64,000 bases of DNA, from positions 206,853-270,852 of the forward strand of contig JBFOME010000007.1 in NCBI GenBank assembly GCA_040830705.1. Direction: 5' to 3'. The stretch is from Ruegeria_C sp040830705 (lineage in GTDB: Bacteria; Pseudomonadota; Alphaproteobacteria; Rhodobacterales; Rhodobacteraceae). Under the pieces are notes generated by a model. The model made no database searches and was not told where the DNA came from. It worked only from the letters and a program-made list of their open reading frames with translations. The translations under genes were made by a program, and so were the position numbers. Positions 44,262 through 53,523 of the stretch are shown piece by piece (within the stretch, counting starts at the first letter, position 1; the number at the start of each line of letters is the position of its first letter).

Positions 44262-45506
44262 TCAAACCGTCTGGGGATCGCGCAGCCAGCCATCCTGATA
44301 CGTCACATGTTCCAGCCCAGCGAAGCGGCGCACGCGGTCAAGCTCTGCTTCCAGCTTGCGCATGCGGGTCTTTGTCCAGCTGATGCCAGGCTCAGGCCAA
44401 AGAGCGCGCACATCCAAATTGCCCTCGCCACGAACCGCTTTCATGTCGACACGCCCCACCAGCCGATCGCCTTCGAGAAGGGGGAAGATGTAGTAGCCAA
44501 ACCTGCGTTTGGCGGCGGGAACAAACACTTCGATCCGGTAGTGGAACCCGAACAGCCGCTCTGCCCGTTTACGATCGCGTAGGGCGGGGTCGAAAGGCGA
44601 CAGGACCCGCAGCCGCCCGGGCAAGGCGTCTGGCAAGCAGGCACCAGTGCCAGGACGCATGAAAACTCGCCGCATAGTGCCGTTCGCGCCCTCGATCCCG
44701 ACCTCTTCGATCACTTGGGCGTCCAGCATCCGGGCGCACCACGCCTTCGCCTCTGAGGGTGTTGCGATATCCCAGAACGCGGCCAACTCACCCGATGTGG
44801 CAAAGCCCAGCCTGTCCAATGCGGCATTGCACAGCCAATCAACGGTCGCGGCCTCGTCGCAGTCCATCGCACCGGGGCACAGATGCGTCTCGATCACCCG
44901 CTCGGTCAGGTCATAGCGTTTCTTGAACCCGTCGCGGCCGGTCACAGTCAGCACGCCCGCTCGCCAAAGATATTCCAGCGCAGTCTTGGATGGGTGCCAA
45001 TCCCACCAACCACCAGAGCCTTTACGCTCGTCCGTTCCCACATCCGAGGAACAGGCCGGACCGTGGTCGCGGATATGCGCAAGAACCTCTTGAAATTGCT
45101 GCTCATACCCCGCGCGCCGCGCGGCCTTCCAGCGGGCCTTTAGCGTTTCCGCGTCGCGGCGGAACTTCAGATGCCAATGCGGATAGAACGCCATCGGAAT
45201 GACCGCCGCATCGTGTGTCCAATGTTCAAACAACTGCCGGTCACGTTCATACAACCGCTTGAGATGCGCGGGCCGGTAGGCCGGGCGACGGCTGTAAAGG
45301 ATCATGTCATGGGCGCGAGCGACGGTATTGATACTGTCCACCTGCACAAAACCCAGTTGCTGGATCAGAGCGTTCAGATCCTCGCCTTTGCCAGGACCAG
45401 AGGGCGCCTCCGCCAAAGCGTGGCGGTCCAGAAACACGTGCCGCGCCGTGCGGTTCTCGAGCCTACGCAGTGCCACGTGTTCAACGCCGCTTAAGCGTAT
45501 CACCAT
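44262..45506 (-). CDS. YcaQ-like winged-helix protein, DNA crosslink glycosylase family
   Basis: A 414-residue protein. The FVQVDSINTVARAHDMILYSRRP block (residues 53-75) contains the Q-x-D motif that is catalytic in YcaQ/AlkX-type glycosylases, which unhook interstrand DNA crosslinks. Winged-helix units follow (residues 160-260), with the C-terminal LLEGDRLVGRVDMKA typical of the family. The ATG at 45506 overlaps the LacI gene by 26 bases; a GTG at 45476 (giving MALRRLENRTARHVFLDR) begins just after that stop and may be the true start. Confidence 0.85.
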   Translation of the reverse strand: MVIRLSGVEHVALRRLENRTARHVFLDRHALAEAPSGPGKGEDLNALIQQLGFVQVDSINTVARAHDMILYSRRPAYRPAHLKRLYERDRQLFEHWTHDAAVIPMAFYPHWHLKFRRDAETLKARWKAARRAGYEQQFQEVLAHIRDHGPACSSDVGTDERKGSGGWWDWHPSKTALEYLWRAGVLTVTGRDGFKKRYDLTERVIETHLCPGAMDCDEAATVDWLCNAALDRLGFATSGELAAFWDIATPSEAKAWCARMLDAQVIEEVGIEGANGTMRRVFMRPGTGACLPDALPGRLRVLSPFDPALRDRKRAERLFGFHYRIEVFVPAAKRRFGYYIFPLLEGDRLVGRVDMKAVRGEGNLDVRALWPEPGISWTKTRMRKLEAELDRVRRFAGLEHVTYQDGWLRDPQTV

Positions 45507-46506
45507 AGCTGATCTTGGGTGTCAGGGTGATCCGAGACTCGACCTCTTGCTCAGGGTCCTCCAGTCGTGCTGCGATGATCTGGGCCGCGGCGCGCCCGAT
45601 TTCAAGCCGACAGGCATCCATCGTGGCCAAGCGACGCGGCAACCCCTGCAACAGCTCAACATCGTTGAACCCTGCAAGTCCAATCTGACCCGGCACTTCA
45701 ACGCCCTTTTCCAACAGGTACAGAAGGCCGCCTGCGCCAATCATATCGTTGGAATAATACAGAAAATCCAGCTCAGGAGAGCGCTCCAGCATGGCTTGGG
45801 TCATCTCGCGCCCTTTGGCGAGCGCCGATCCGCCGGAATAGAAATCGCGGTCTTCGATCTCGACCCCGCTCTTGGCCAGAACCTCAGTGAATCCCTCGAA
45901 ACGCTTTCGCGCCCGGTGATCCAGCGGCATTTTGGTTCCCATAAAACCGATATGTTCATAGCCGGCCTTCAGGATCGCCTTCGCCATTTCGCGCCCGGCG
46001 CGGCGGTGTGAAATGCCGACCATCGCGTCCACTGGCTTGCCGTCAGTGTCCATGATCTCGACCACTGGTATTCCCGCCGCGTCAAGCATCGCGCGCGCCG
46101 CTTCAGTATGCTCCAACCCGGCGATGATCACGCCTGAGGGCCGCCATGAGAGCATTTCATACAGGACCTTCTCCTCTTTCTCCGGAAGATAGTCCGTGAC
46201 CCCGACAACAGGCTGTAACTCGGTGTTTTCCAGCACCTGGTTAACGCCGGTCAAAACCTCTGGGAACACCATGTTCGACAAGGAAGGAATGATGACCGCG
46301 ACCAGATTGACGCGGCTCGACGCCAGCGCGCCCGCGATTTTGTTCGGGACATAACCCAGCTCTTTGGCTGCCGCCAGAACTCGGGCACGCGTGGCGTCCG
46401 ATACGTCGCCACGATTGCGCAAAACGCGGCTGACGGTCATTTCCGAAACGCCGGATGCCTCGGACACATCGCGGAGAGTGAGGGGACGAGCGGTATCTGC
46501 GGCCAA
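45481..46506 (-). CDS. LacI-family transcriptional regulator
   Basis: A 341-residue regulator starting at TTG 46506. The helix-turn-helix and hinge are at residues 10-65 (LRDVSEASGVSEMTVSRVLRNRG, ARVLAAAKELGYVPNKIAGALAS), and the periplasmic-binding-protein-like effector domain follows (LVAVIIPSLSNMVFPEVL, GLAGFNDVELLQGL). It is closest in style to GntR-type LacI regulators of sugar-acid metabolism. No sugar genes are adjacent: an FAD dehydrogenase lies upstream and a YcaQ-like gene overlaps downstream. A palindrome at 46548-46565 is a likely autoregulatory site. Confidence 0.92.
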   Translation of the reverse strand: MAADTARPLTLRDVSEASGVSEMTVSRVLRNRGDVSDATRARVLAAAKELGYVPNKIAGALASSRVNLVAVIIPSLSNMVFPEVLTGVNQVLENTELQPVVGVTDYLPEKEEKVLYEMLSWRPSGVIIAGLEHTEAARAMLDAAGIPVVEIMDTDGKPVDAMVGISHRRAGREMAKAILKAGYEHIGFMGTKMPLDHRARKRFEGFTEVLAKSGVEIEDRDFYSGGSALAKGREMTQAMLERSPELDFLYYSNDMIGAGGLLYLLEKGVEVPGQIGLAGFNDVELLQGLPRRLATMDACRLEIGRAAAQIIAARLEDPEQEVESRITLTPKISYGDTLKRR

Positions 46507-46547
46507 AGTGTGATCCTGTACTTACTTGTTTATGGCGATGCTAGCGC

Positions 46548-46565
46548 GAACAGAACGGTCTGTTC
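46548..46565. promoter_or_regulatory. LacI-type operator candidate
   Basis: GAACAGAACGGTCTGTTC, an 18-bp palindrome with eight of nine symmetric pairs and the central CG that LacI-family proteins require. It lies 42 bases upstream of the lacI-family start codon. Confidence 0.55.
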
Positions 46566-46666
46566 AATCCCAAGCCTTTAAGCAACGCCCTCGTTCCCCG
46601 TTTTGTCTTGACCGCATGTCCAAGCGCTGGATGGGGGCAGAAATCTCCGGAGAGGTGCCCAATCTC

Positions 46667-48325
46667 CTAAGCTATGCGGGAACTGCGCCCCGCCGCGCGA
46701 CCAGAAAAGATGCACCCGCCCAGGAAGGTGCCTTCCAGCGCGTTGTAGCCGTGGTACCCGCCGCCGCCAAAACCCGCGACCTCACCAGCCGCGAATAGGC
46801 CAGGTACGGTTTGCCCGCCAGCCCCGATCATCTGGCTATCCAGATCTGTGTGCAGCCCTCCAAGGGTCTTGCGGGTCAGGACATGCAGCCGGACGGCTAT
46901 CAGAGGGCCGTTCGAGGGGTCAAGAAACTTATGCGGTTTGGCCGTGCGGATAAGCTTGTCGCCCCGATAGTTGCGGGCGGCATGAATGGCCATCATCTGA
47001 AAATCCTTGGAAAACGGATTATCGATCTGCGCATCACGCGCCTCAATTTGCGCGCGCAGCCGCCCTTCGGAGATCAGATCACCCTCTGCGATCCGGTTCA
47101 TGCCCTGCACCAGCTCTGCAAGGTTGTCCGCGACCACAAAGTCTTCACCATGTTCCTTGAAGTTCTCGACGGCGTCGGTGGCGCGTTTTCCGGCCATGAT
47201 CCGTTCGCGGAGTACCTCGCGCCAGGACTTCGAAGTTAGGTCCGGGTTCTGCTCCGATCCCGAAAGCGCGAATTCCTTTTTGATCACTTTCTGGGTCAGG
47301 ACGAACCAGCTGTACTCATAACCGGTTTCCAGGATCATTTTCAGGGTCGACATGCTGTCGAAACCAGGCATGGCAGGGGCGGGAAAGCGGTTGCCTTCGG
47401 CGTCGAACCACATCGAGGACGGGCCGGGCAGAACGCGAATACCATGTGCGGGCCAGATCGGGTTCCAGTTCCGCAGCCCTTCCGTGTAGTGCCACATCCG
47501 GTCGCCGTTGATGACATTGCCGCCAGCGGCCTCCGAGATTGCGATCATTCGCCCGTCTACATGGGCGGGAACACCAGCAACCATATCCTTGGGCGCAGGG
47601 CCAAGCCGATCCGCGGGCCAAACCTTGCGCACCAACTCAAAATTTCCCCCGATCCCGCCTGAGGCCACCAGAACCGACGGAGCCTCGAACCGAAAATCCC
47701 CTACAACATCGCGGTTGGTCGCGCTGCCCCGAGGCGCATTGTCTTCTGCCAGAACGGTGCCCGAAACGCCTTTGGCAGCGCCGTTTTCCACCTCGATCCG
47801 ATCGACCTGATGCCGAAACTTGAACGTGATACGCCCAGCGGCCTCGTGCTCGCGGCAGCGGCGGATGAAGTGCTCCAATACGCCGGGTCCGGTCCCCCAA
47901 GTGATATGAAAGCGCGGAACCGAATTGCCGTGTCCGTCGGCAAACGATCCGCCGCGCTCGGCCCATCCGACTATCGGAAACCAGCGCAGACCCATCTGGT
48001 GCAGCCAGGGACGCATCTCACTTGCGGCAAAGTCGACATAGGCTTCGGCCCATTTGCGCGGCATCTCATCTTCGGCCCGGTCGAACTGGGCCGATCCCAA
48101 CCAGTCCCTAAGCGCCAGATCGCGGCTGTCTTTGATCCCCATGCGCCTCTGTTCCGGCGTGTCGATCATACATAGCCCGCCCAGCGACCAATGCGCCTGT
48201 CCGCCAAGGTTCTGGGGGCCTTCCTGATCAACGACGATCACGGACTTTCCACGATCTCCCAGCTCGGCAGCCGCGGTCAAGCCCGCGAGCCCAGCCCCAA
48301 CGACAATGACATCTGCATGGTCCAT
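46667..48325 (-). CDS. FAD-binding dehydrogenase (fumarate reductase/ketosteroid dehydrogenase-like)
   Basis: A 552-residue flavoprotein; start at ATG 48325 (MDHADVIVVGAG) with GGAG ten bases upstream. The FAD dinucleotide motif is VVGAGLAGLTAAAELGDRG. A long insert with conserved HITWGTGPGVLEHFIRRC and the C-terminal GAGGQTVPGLFAAGEVAGFGGGGYHG flavin block are typical of the fumarate-reductase/3-ketosteroid dehydrogenase flavoprotein family. Residues for steroid or fumarate specificity are not evident. A small frame ends two bases before its start. Confidence 0.9.
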   Translation of the reverse strand: MDHADVIVVGAGLAGLTAAAELGDRGKSVIVVDQEGPQNLGGQAHWSLGGLCMIDTPEQRRMGIKDSRDLALRDWLGSAQFDRAEDEMPRKWAEAYVDFAASEMRPWLHQMGLRWFPIVGWAERGGSFADGHGNSVPRFHITWGTGPGVLEHFIRRCREHEAAGRITFKFRHQVDRIEVENGAAKGVSGTVLAEDNAPRGSATNRDVVGDFRFEAPSVLVASGGIGGNFELVRKVWPADRLGPAPKDMVAGVPAHVDGRMIAISEAAGGNVINGDRMWHYTEGLRNWNPIWPAHGIRVLPGPSSMWFDAEGNRFPAPAMPGFDSMSTLKMILETGYEYSWFVLTQKVIKKEFALSGSEQNPDLTSKSWREVLRERIMAGKRATDAVENFKEHGEDFVVADNLAELVQGMNRIAEGDLISEGRLRAQIEARDAQIDNPFSKDFQMMAIHAARNYRGDKLIRTAKPHKFLDPSNGPLIAVRLHVLTRKTLGGLHTDLDSQMIGAGGQTVPGLFAAGEVAGFGGGGYHGYNALEGTFLGGCIFSGRAAGRSSRIA

Positions 48326-48327
48326 AT

Positions 48328-48513
48328 TCAGTGACTCCGAAACCAAGGGACAAAAAGCGCGGCGAGCACCATCGTGACGCCTGAGACAGCGGTGGGCAAG
48401 GAAAGCACGATGTACCCGCCGCTGGCACCGTGATCAAGCCGCCAGTATTTATCAACCACGTTCGCCAACCTTGCGCTTCCACACCTTTGCGGACGCACAA
48501 CAATAGCTGTCAT
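48328..48513 (-). CDS. possible small membrane protein coupled to the FAD dehydrogenase
   Basis: A 61-codon frame from ATG 48513 to a TGA two bases before the dehydrogenase ATG. The first 30 residues are hydrophilic (VVDKYWRLDHGASGG), then one clear membrane helix (SLPTAVSGVTMVLAALFVPW) and the end FRSH. The stop-start spacing, reading direction and amino-acid pattern favour a real gene; a GTG inside (about residue 19) is another possible start. There is no strong ribosome site at 48513. It might anchor the flavoprotein. Confidence 0.4.
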   Translation of the reverse strand: MTAIVVRPQRCGSARLANVVDKYWRLDHGASGGYIVLSLPTAVSGVTMVLAALFVPWFRSH

Positions 48514-48553
48514 TTGGTGTAAGATGCCTGCCTAGTCGAACCAGCAACTGCGT

Positions 48554-49615
48554 ATGTCAGATGAGGCCTATATGCGCGATCGAGTGCGAAATACGTTCCT
48601 ATTCGTAATCAGCTACGCCATCACCTTTCTGAATACGATGCCAATCTGGTTGGCCGAGCTAGCCCACAAAACTGGTGGGGGCAGCATCACCATCGGCCTG
48701 ACCGCAAGCCTCGTGCTGATCAGCGCCGCCATTGGGTGTTTCATTGGGCCACGTGTCCTGCGCTCTGGGGTGCCTGCGTTTTGCGGCGGTATTGTTTTCT
48801 TAGGTCTGCTGGCTTCATCATCTGCTTCGGCGTTTGACACGGCCATGCTGATACCCGGAGCGGCCTTGGTTGGCCTGGCTTCGGGTGTGGTTCTGTCCAT
48901 CCCGCTCTCGGCCGCCGACAACGGCGATTCCCTGCTGCGCATGTTTGGCCAGGGCATGAGCCTCGGTTGTGTCGCATCGCTGGTGGTTCTGGCAAGCACG
49001 GCGTCAACCGGTTTTCCGTTACTGCCAGTCCTGTCTGGCTTGGCCGGTATCCAGATGGTGATCCTTCTGCAGTCTTTTTCGGCGCACGCGTTGCAGAGCT
49101 TTCAGCCCGCAGCCTTGAGGCGTGATTTGAACCTGTTTCCGTTCTTTGTCCTGATGGGATCATACTGGGCGTTTCTTGAGGTGTTTGCGCTTGAACGCGG
49201 GCTGGAAACGGTCAGCGGATGGTTGGCCGCCAGCCTGGTTCTGTCAGCACTTGGGTCGCTGGCGGCCAGCGTGGCCCCGGATCGCATAAGGCACGTGCTG
49301 CTCTTGCTAGGTCTCGGTTTGGCGGCCCTAGCTGGCGGGCTAACCTACCTCTCGGTCTCCGAAGTCGCGTTGGGCATGATGATCCTGTGCAATGCCTTCG
49401 GTTTGTTTTTGTTTTTTCCTTTGTATCTGGACGACACAGACATGCCGGGGTTCGGCATGGCACGGTATCTGCTGGGGTTCGCGCTTGGCGGCGGCGTCGG
49501 CAGTTTGATCATCACCTTCGGTGGCTATCGCGCGCTGGCATTTGCTATCATTGCCTCGGGGCTGATCGCCCTGCCGAAGCTTTGGCGTGGCGGTTTCAAA
49601 CCTCGGGCATCTTGA
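48554..49615 (+). CDS. MFS-type transporter, compact
   Basis: A 353-residue membrane protein with ten to eleven hydrophobic segments, shorter than the usual 390-420 residues of MFS carriers. Family character comes from the glycine-rich helices, an arginine-rich central loop (ALRRDLNLFPFF, residues 188-200) and two similar halves. The short length and lack of a full GxxxDrxGrr loop after TM2 make a substrate guess unsafe. It is divergent from the FAD dehydrogenase and its end overlaps the convergent regulator gene by 20 bases. Confidence 0.75.
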   Translation: MSDEAYMRDRVRNTFLFVISYAITFLNTMPIWLAELAHKTGGGSITIGLTASLVLISAAIGCFIGPRVLRSGVPAFCGGIVFLGLLASSSASAFDTAMLIPGAALVGLASGVVLSIPLSAADNGDSLLRMFGQGMSLGCVASLVVLASTASTGFPLLPVLSGLAGIQMVILLQSFSAHALQSFQPAALRRDLNLFPFFVLMGSYWAFLEVFALERGLETVSGWLAASLVLSALGSLAASVAPDRIRHVLLLLGLGLAALAGGLTYLSVSEVALGMMILCNAFGLFLFFPLYLDDTDMPGFGMARYLLGFALGGGVGSLIITFGGYRALAFAIIASGLIALPKLWRGGFKPRAS

Positions 49616-51149
49616 TTTCGAGCCCCGCTTTGACCCAGCCCTGAATTGCCATTTCACCGCGTTCGATGCCAATATTGGTCAATTCTAGTTCCGCCACCGC
49701 ATGCTCTTCGAAGTCTGGAAACATCGCTCGCATCACGCTGGCAGCCTGCTGTGCCTTGCCCATATTGCCCAGTTCTGCATGCAACCAAGCCAAATGCGCT
49801 TGATACCAGAAGAACTCGGGCATAGGCACCTTTTCAATCTCAAGCAGCGCGGCCTCAAAGAAGCCTTGATCAGCAAAGAGCCAACAGCGCGCATAGTGAT
49901 ACCAGCCCGGATGGACCGGGCTGAGTTCAATTGCATGGTCCAACAACTCAACGGCTTGCTGATACTCGCCCAGAAACAGATAGCAGGAGCCAATCTCGGC
50001 AAGAACGTCGCTATGGCCAGAGTTCAGCTCCAACGCGCGTGCGGCGGCAACCCGAAAACCGGCAATGTCCTTGTGATAGAAGATTGTCAGCGCTAGCACC
50101 ATCTGCGCAAACGCGTTCAGATTATCGCATGCAACAGCATTGCGGGCGGCCTCCGAGGCCAGCGCCAGCGCGTCGACCTCCGGGCGCTGATTGATGTGAT
50201 AACGGTATTCCTCCAGCAACAGCATCGCATAAGCCGCCCACCCTTCCGCCGACTGCGTGTCGTGGTTCAGAGCCTCTTGCAGACGGTCCCGTGTCTCGGC
50301 GTGGATTGTCGGATCATAAGACCGGTAATACTCGTAGAAACTGGCCACCAGTTGATAGGTATCCCAAGATTCGGATCGCCGAACAGGTGCCGCGTAGGCA
50401 ATCTGGCTGGCCATAGAGCCATGGCGACTACCAAGGCGTCCGGCGATCAGGCGCGCAATCTCTTCCTGGATTTCAAACAGGTCCCCGGTCTGACCGCCGC
50501 GATCAAACTGTTCGGTTGCCACCAATTGGCCGCTGGCTGCCTCGGTCACCTGCACAGTAACTCGCATTCGTTCGGGTGATCTGCGAATGCTGCCTTCAAC
50601 AACATGAGATACCCCGTAAGTCCGGTTCATCTCGGCATTCGACAGGTTGCTTGCGGCGATTTGTTCGGTTGTGCGATGCGACAGCAGGACAAACTCCCGA
50701 AATCGGGAAAGGTTGGTGATGGTATCCTCGGTCAGCACCTCGGCGATGCTGGCATCATCTGCCCGCAAACCAAGGCTGCGAAAAGGCAGAACCGCCAGAA
50801 TGGTTCGTTCTGATTGCAGGACATGAGTTCTCGCCGTGTCGCGCGCAGTGACATCCGCCACAAACCGAAAGCCTTTGCCATGAACCGTCCGTATGGTGTG
50901 CTGATCCCGACCGCTATCGCCGACCGCCTGTCGGGCCTCTTTGATCGCCGTCGATAGCGTGGCATCGGTGATCGCGCGGCCCTGCCACACCTGTTCAACC
51001 AAATCGTACTTGAGCACGACGCGATCCCGGTTCCGGATTAGATACTCAAGCAAATGCGCCGTCTGCGGCGTAAGGCTGGACCGCACCCCATCGCTCGAAA
51101 TCTGAAGAAGCTCGGTGTCGATCTCGCAGTTGTTGAACCCGAATATCAT
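49596..51149 (-). CDS. winged-helix (OmpR/CadC-type) regulator with TolB-like and TPR domains
   Basis: A 517-residue protein; start at ATG 51149 (MIFGFNNCEIDTELLQ). The winged helix lies at residues 10-100 (LTPQTAHLLEYLIRNRDRVVLKYDLVEQVW, HTIRTVHGKGFRFVADV). A FlgO/TolB-like segment follows (ILAVLPFRSLGLRADDASIAEVLTEDTITNLSRF, residues 117-150), then TPR-like helices to the end. No membrane helix is visible, so unlike CadC it should be cytoplasmic. Similar proteins are annotated as adenylate/guanylate cyclase-associated regulators, but no cyclase domain is present here. Confidence 0.87.
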   Translation of the reverse strand: MIFGFNNCEIDTELLQISSDGVRSSLTPQTAHLLEYLIRNRDRVVLKYDLVEQVWQGRAITDATLSTAIKEARQAVGDSGRDQHTIRTVHGKGFRFVADVTARDTARTHVLQSERTILAVLPFRSLGLRADDASIAEVLTEDTITNLSRFREFVLLSHRTTEQIAASNLSNAEMNRTYGVSHVVEGSIRRSPERMRVTVQVTEAASGQLVATEQFDRGGQTGDLFEIQEEIARLIAGRLGSRHGSMASQIAYAAPVRRSESWDTYQLVASFYEYYRSYDPTIHAETRDRLQEALNHDTQSAEGWAAYAMLLLEEYRYHINQRPEVDALALASEAARNAVACDNLNAFAQMVLALTIFYHKDIAGFRVAAARALELNSGHSDVLAEIGSCYLFLGEYQQAVELLDHAIELSPVHPGWYHYARCWLFADQGFFEAALLEIEKVPMPEFFWYQAHLAWLHAELGNMGKAQQAASVMRAMFPDFEEHAVAELELTNIGIERGEMAIQGWVKAGLEIKMPEV

Positions 51150-51317
51150 GGCTTTGCCCCGCAGCTGTCCCGGCAGCCTGTCCCCTGTCACGCAGACTAG
51201 CGCTCATATTTTCTCAGGAAAAGCTCAGAACTGCCGCGAGTCTCAGGCCCGCGCAACGCCTATCCCAATGTCACCCAGACACGCCCGTCAACCGGGCCCT
51301 GACACAGGAGATAGAAG

Positions 51318-52274
51318 ATGAAGTACCGTAACGCGCTTCCGCAGCTGAGCGGGCAGCAGATGCTGGCCGATGGCGGGCTGGAAACAACGCTGGTTTTTCA
51401 CGAAGGCATCGAGCTGCCGCTGTTTGCTGCCTTCAAGGCGCTTGAAACCGAGCAGGGTATCGAGGCCATTGACCGTTACATGCGCGGATTTGCTGACCTG
51501 GCGGTCCGAAATCACCGCGGCTTTGTTATGGATACTCCGACCTGGCGGGCCAGCCCAAAGTGGGCGGCCGAACTGGGCGTCGACCGGGCGCGCCTCAAGG
51601 CAATCCACCGCGAGGTCGTCGCGACCCTTGCCGCGATGCGCGAGAGGCATGAAACCCCGACCTCACCCTTCGTCATAAACGGGGTGATCGGACCGCATTG
51701 TGACGGCTACTCGCCCACCGATATACTGACCGCCGCCGAATCGGAAATCTACCACCAGGCCCAGATCGATTGGTTTGCCGGGTTTGGCGCAGATATGGTT
51801 TCGGCCATCACGATGACTTACGTGGATGAAGCCATCGGCATCGTGCACGCGGCGACGCGCGCCGACATTCCTGTCGTCATATCGTTCACAGTCGAAACGG
51901 ACGGGCAATTGCCGTCGGGCCAAAGCCTGCAATCCGCCATCGAACAGGTGGACGCCGCAACCGAGGGCGCTGCAGCCTATTTCATGATCAACTGCGCGCA
52001 TCCGGATCACTTCCGGCCTGTATTGGAACGCGGCGGGGACTGGACTCTGCGTATCCGCGGGTTGCGGGCCAACGCCTCGCGCCTCTCACATGCCGAGTTG
52101 GACGAGGCCGAAGAGCTTGATGATGGCAACCCGCAGGAGTTTGGCCAGTTGCATCAGGACCTTGCCGCTTTGCTGCCAAACCTGTCCGTCATCGGCGGCT
52201 GCTGCGGCACCGACCACCGACATGTCGATCATGTTTGCAAGGCGGCGCAGGAACAAGCCGAGGTCATCGCCTGA
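51318..52274 (+). CDS. homocysteine S-methyltransferase family protein
   Basis: A 318-residue Zn-dependent methyltransferase. DGGLETTLVFHEGIELP starts the barrel, and the zinc cysteines appear as INCAHP and the GGCCGT near the end, both diagnostic. The RNHRGFVMDTPTWRAS stretch is typical of the MmuM/homocysteine methyltransferase type that accept S-methylmethionine or similar donors. AGGAGATAGAAG precedes the start. No other methionine genes are adjacent, and I saw no SAM riboswitch in the 168 bases before it. Confidence 0.9.
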   Translation: MKYRNALPQLSGQQMLADGGLETTLVFHEGIELPLFAAFKALETEQGIEAIDRYMRGFADLAVRNHRGFVMDTPTWRASPKWAAELGVDRARLKAIHREVVATLAAMRERHETPTSPFVINGVIGPHCDGYSPTDILTAAESEIYHQAQIDWFAGFGADMVSAITMTYVDEAIGIVHAATRADIPVVISFTVETDGQLPSGQSLQSAIEQVDAATEGAAAYFMINCAHPDHFRPVLERGGDWTLRIRGLRANASRLSHAELDEAEELDDGNPQEFGQLHQDLAALLPNLSVIGGCCGTDHRHVDHVCKAAQEQAEVIA

Positions 52275-52289
52275 CCTGCGGCGTAACCC

Positions 52290-52318
52290 GGTGAAGCGGT
52301 CCTCGGGGCGGCTTCACC
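52290..52318 (+). terminator. hairpin after the methyltransferase gene
   Basis: GGTGAAGC/GCTTCACC, an 8-bp perfect stem with a 13-base loop, starting 16 bases after the stop. There is no T tract, so it may be a weak terminator or a 3' stabilising structure. Confidence 0.4.
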
Positions 52319-52352
52319 AAATGTAACGATTAAAATTCATTGGAGAGTAGAC

Positions 52353-53381
52353 ATGAAAAAGCTGAAAAAGGGATCCAAAGGGTGCGAGGTAAGAGCCTTG
52401 CAGATCGCATTGAACAAGACACCGCCAAAGGCAAAGCTGAAGATCGACGGGATCTTTGGCGTGAAAACCGAAGCAGCGGTCAAGGCCTTCCAAAAGGCCA
52501 AGCGCCTCAAGCAGGACGGCATCGCCGGTGACAAGACATTCGGGGCTCTTGGTATCGGGAAACAAAATGGTCAGGATGTCGAATGGCCTTGGCCCGCGAT
52601 GGACCAGACCATCGGCGACAATTACAAGGTCTATGCCAAACAACGCAGGATGGTCACCGCTTCGCAGAAGGTGGCAGCCAAAGTGAAAACCGCAGAAATG
52701 ATTGCCTTGCAAAAGAAGATGGCTGCGGCCCTAAAAGAGCTCAACCGCACATTTCTGGCGCAGGACAAGCCTGCGCGTGCTGTCGTCACCTTGGAACGCT
52801 CGTTTCAAAAGGCCAAGCGTGACAACCCCTCAGGCTGCGCAGCGATCGTGAAAAAAGCAAAGAAACTTGCGGAAACCTCGGCGGAAGCAATCAAAGCCTG
52901 GATTGATGCGGGCGAAACGGTTGAGAGCCTAGCCGCCGAGATCAAACAAGCAGCCTCGGACGCGCCAACGCCGCGCCCGGTCGAAAAGACCAGGAAACTG
53001 ATCGCGCGTTACAAGGCGCTGGGTAAAACTGACCAGAAAAGCCTGCAAAAGAGCCTTGATCTCTGCCGCCGTTTTCCGGGCCCCGGAGTGGACGCCGTGC
53101 GGGACAAGATTCTCGCGCTGGAGAATGAGGCCAACAAGCACGGAAACTCGTCAGTTCCCCAAATCCTTCAGCGATTGGTGCAATTGGAAGTGCTTGAAAT
53201 TAAGTACAACAAAGCGATCAGGAGCCAGCCTGCGAGCGAGTTGCGGCGGTCGAGAGAGAAGATCAAATTCATCGAAAGCACGATCCAGCGGCTGGAGAAA
53301 GGCCGGTTGAACCGGCTGAAGGAAAAGGCCGCGCTCGACAAGGAACTCATAAAGCAGGTCAAGCGCGAATTGGTGTCCTAG
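52353..53381 (+). CDS. peptidoglycan-binding domain protein without signal peptide
   Basis: A 342-residue, very basic protein. Residues 1-68 form a PG_binding_1 domain (GSKGCEVRALQIALNKTPPKAKLKIDGIFGVKTEAAVKAFQKAK, key LxxLGY-like spacing and DGIFG). The rest is Lys/Arg/Ala-rich helical, probably coiled coil (residues 95-140, 190-240, 270-340), with no catalytic motif I can recognise. There is no signal peptide: the N-terminus MKKLKKGSKGCEV goes directly into the domain. Such proteins are either phage-type lysin remnants, substrates of a specialised secretion system or cell-associated effectors. Confidence 0.7.
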   Translation: MKKLKKGSKGCEVRALQIALNKTPPKAKLKIDGIFGVKTEAAVKAFQKAKRLKQDGIAGDKTFGALGIGKQNGQDVEWPWPAMDQTIGDNYKVYAKQRRMVTASQKVAAKVKTAEMIALQKKMAAALKELNRTFLAQDKPARAVVTLERSFQKAKRDNPSGCAAIVKKAKKLAETSAEAIKAWIDAGETVESLAAEIKQAASDAPTPRPVEKTRKLIARYKALGKTDQKSLQKSLDLCRRFPGPGVDAVRDKILALENEANKHGNSSVPQILQRLVQLEVLEIKYNKAIRSQPASELRRSREKIKFIESTIQRLEKGRLNRLKEKAALDKELIKQVKRELVS

Positions 53382-53523
53382 ACGCCTTCTCTGTAGCCAA
53401 AGTACGATGCGGGCTTGGATCAAGTATGTGGCAGGACAACGACGACGGAACACAAATGGACAGTCGCGGCCTGCCCCATTTGATCACCAATCCGGAATTC
53501 ATTTTGAGATCAGGAGAGAGATT

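Noticed and set aside
51150..51317. SAM riboswitch upstream of the homocysteine methyltransferase-like gene
   Set aside because: I could not assemble any conserved SAM-I or SAM-II core, only a short GC-rich stem.
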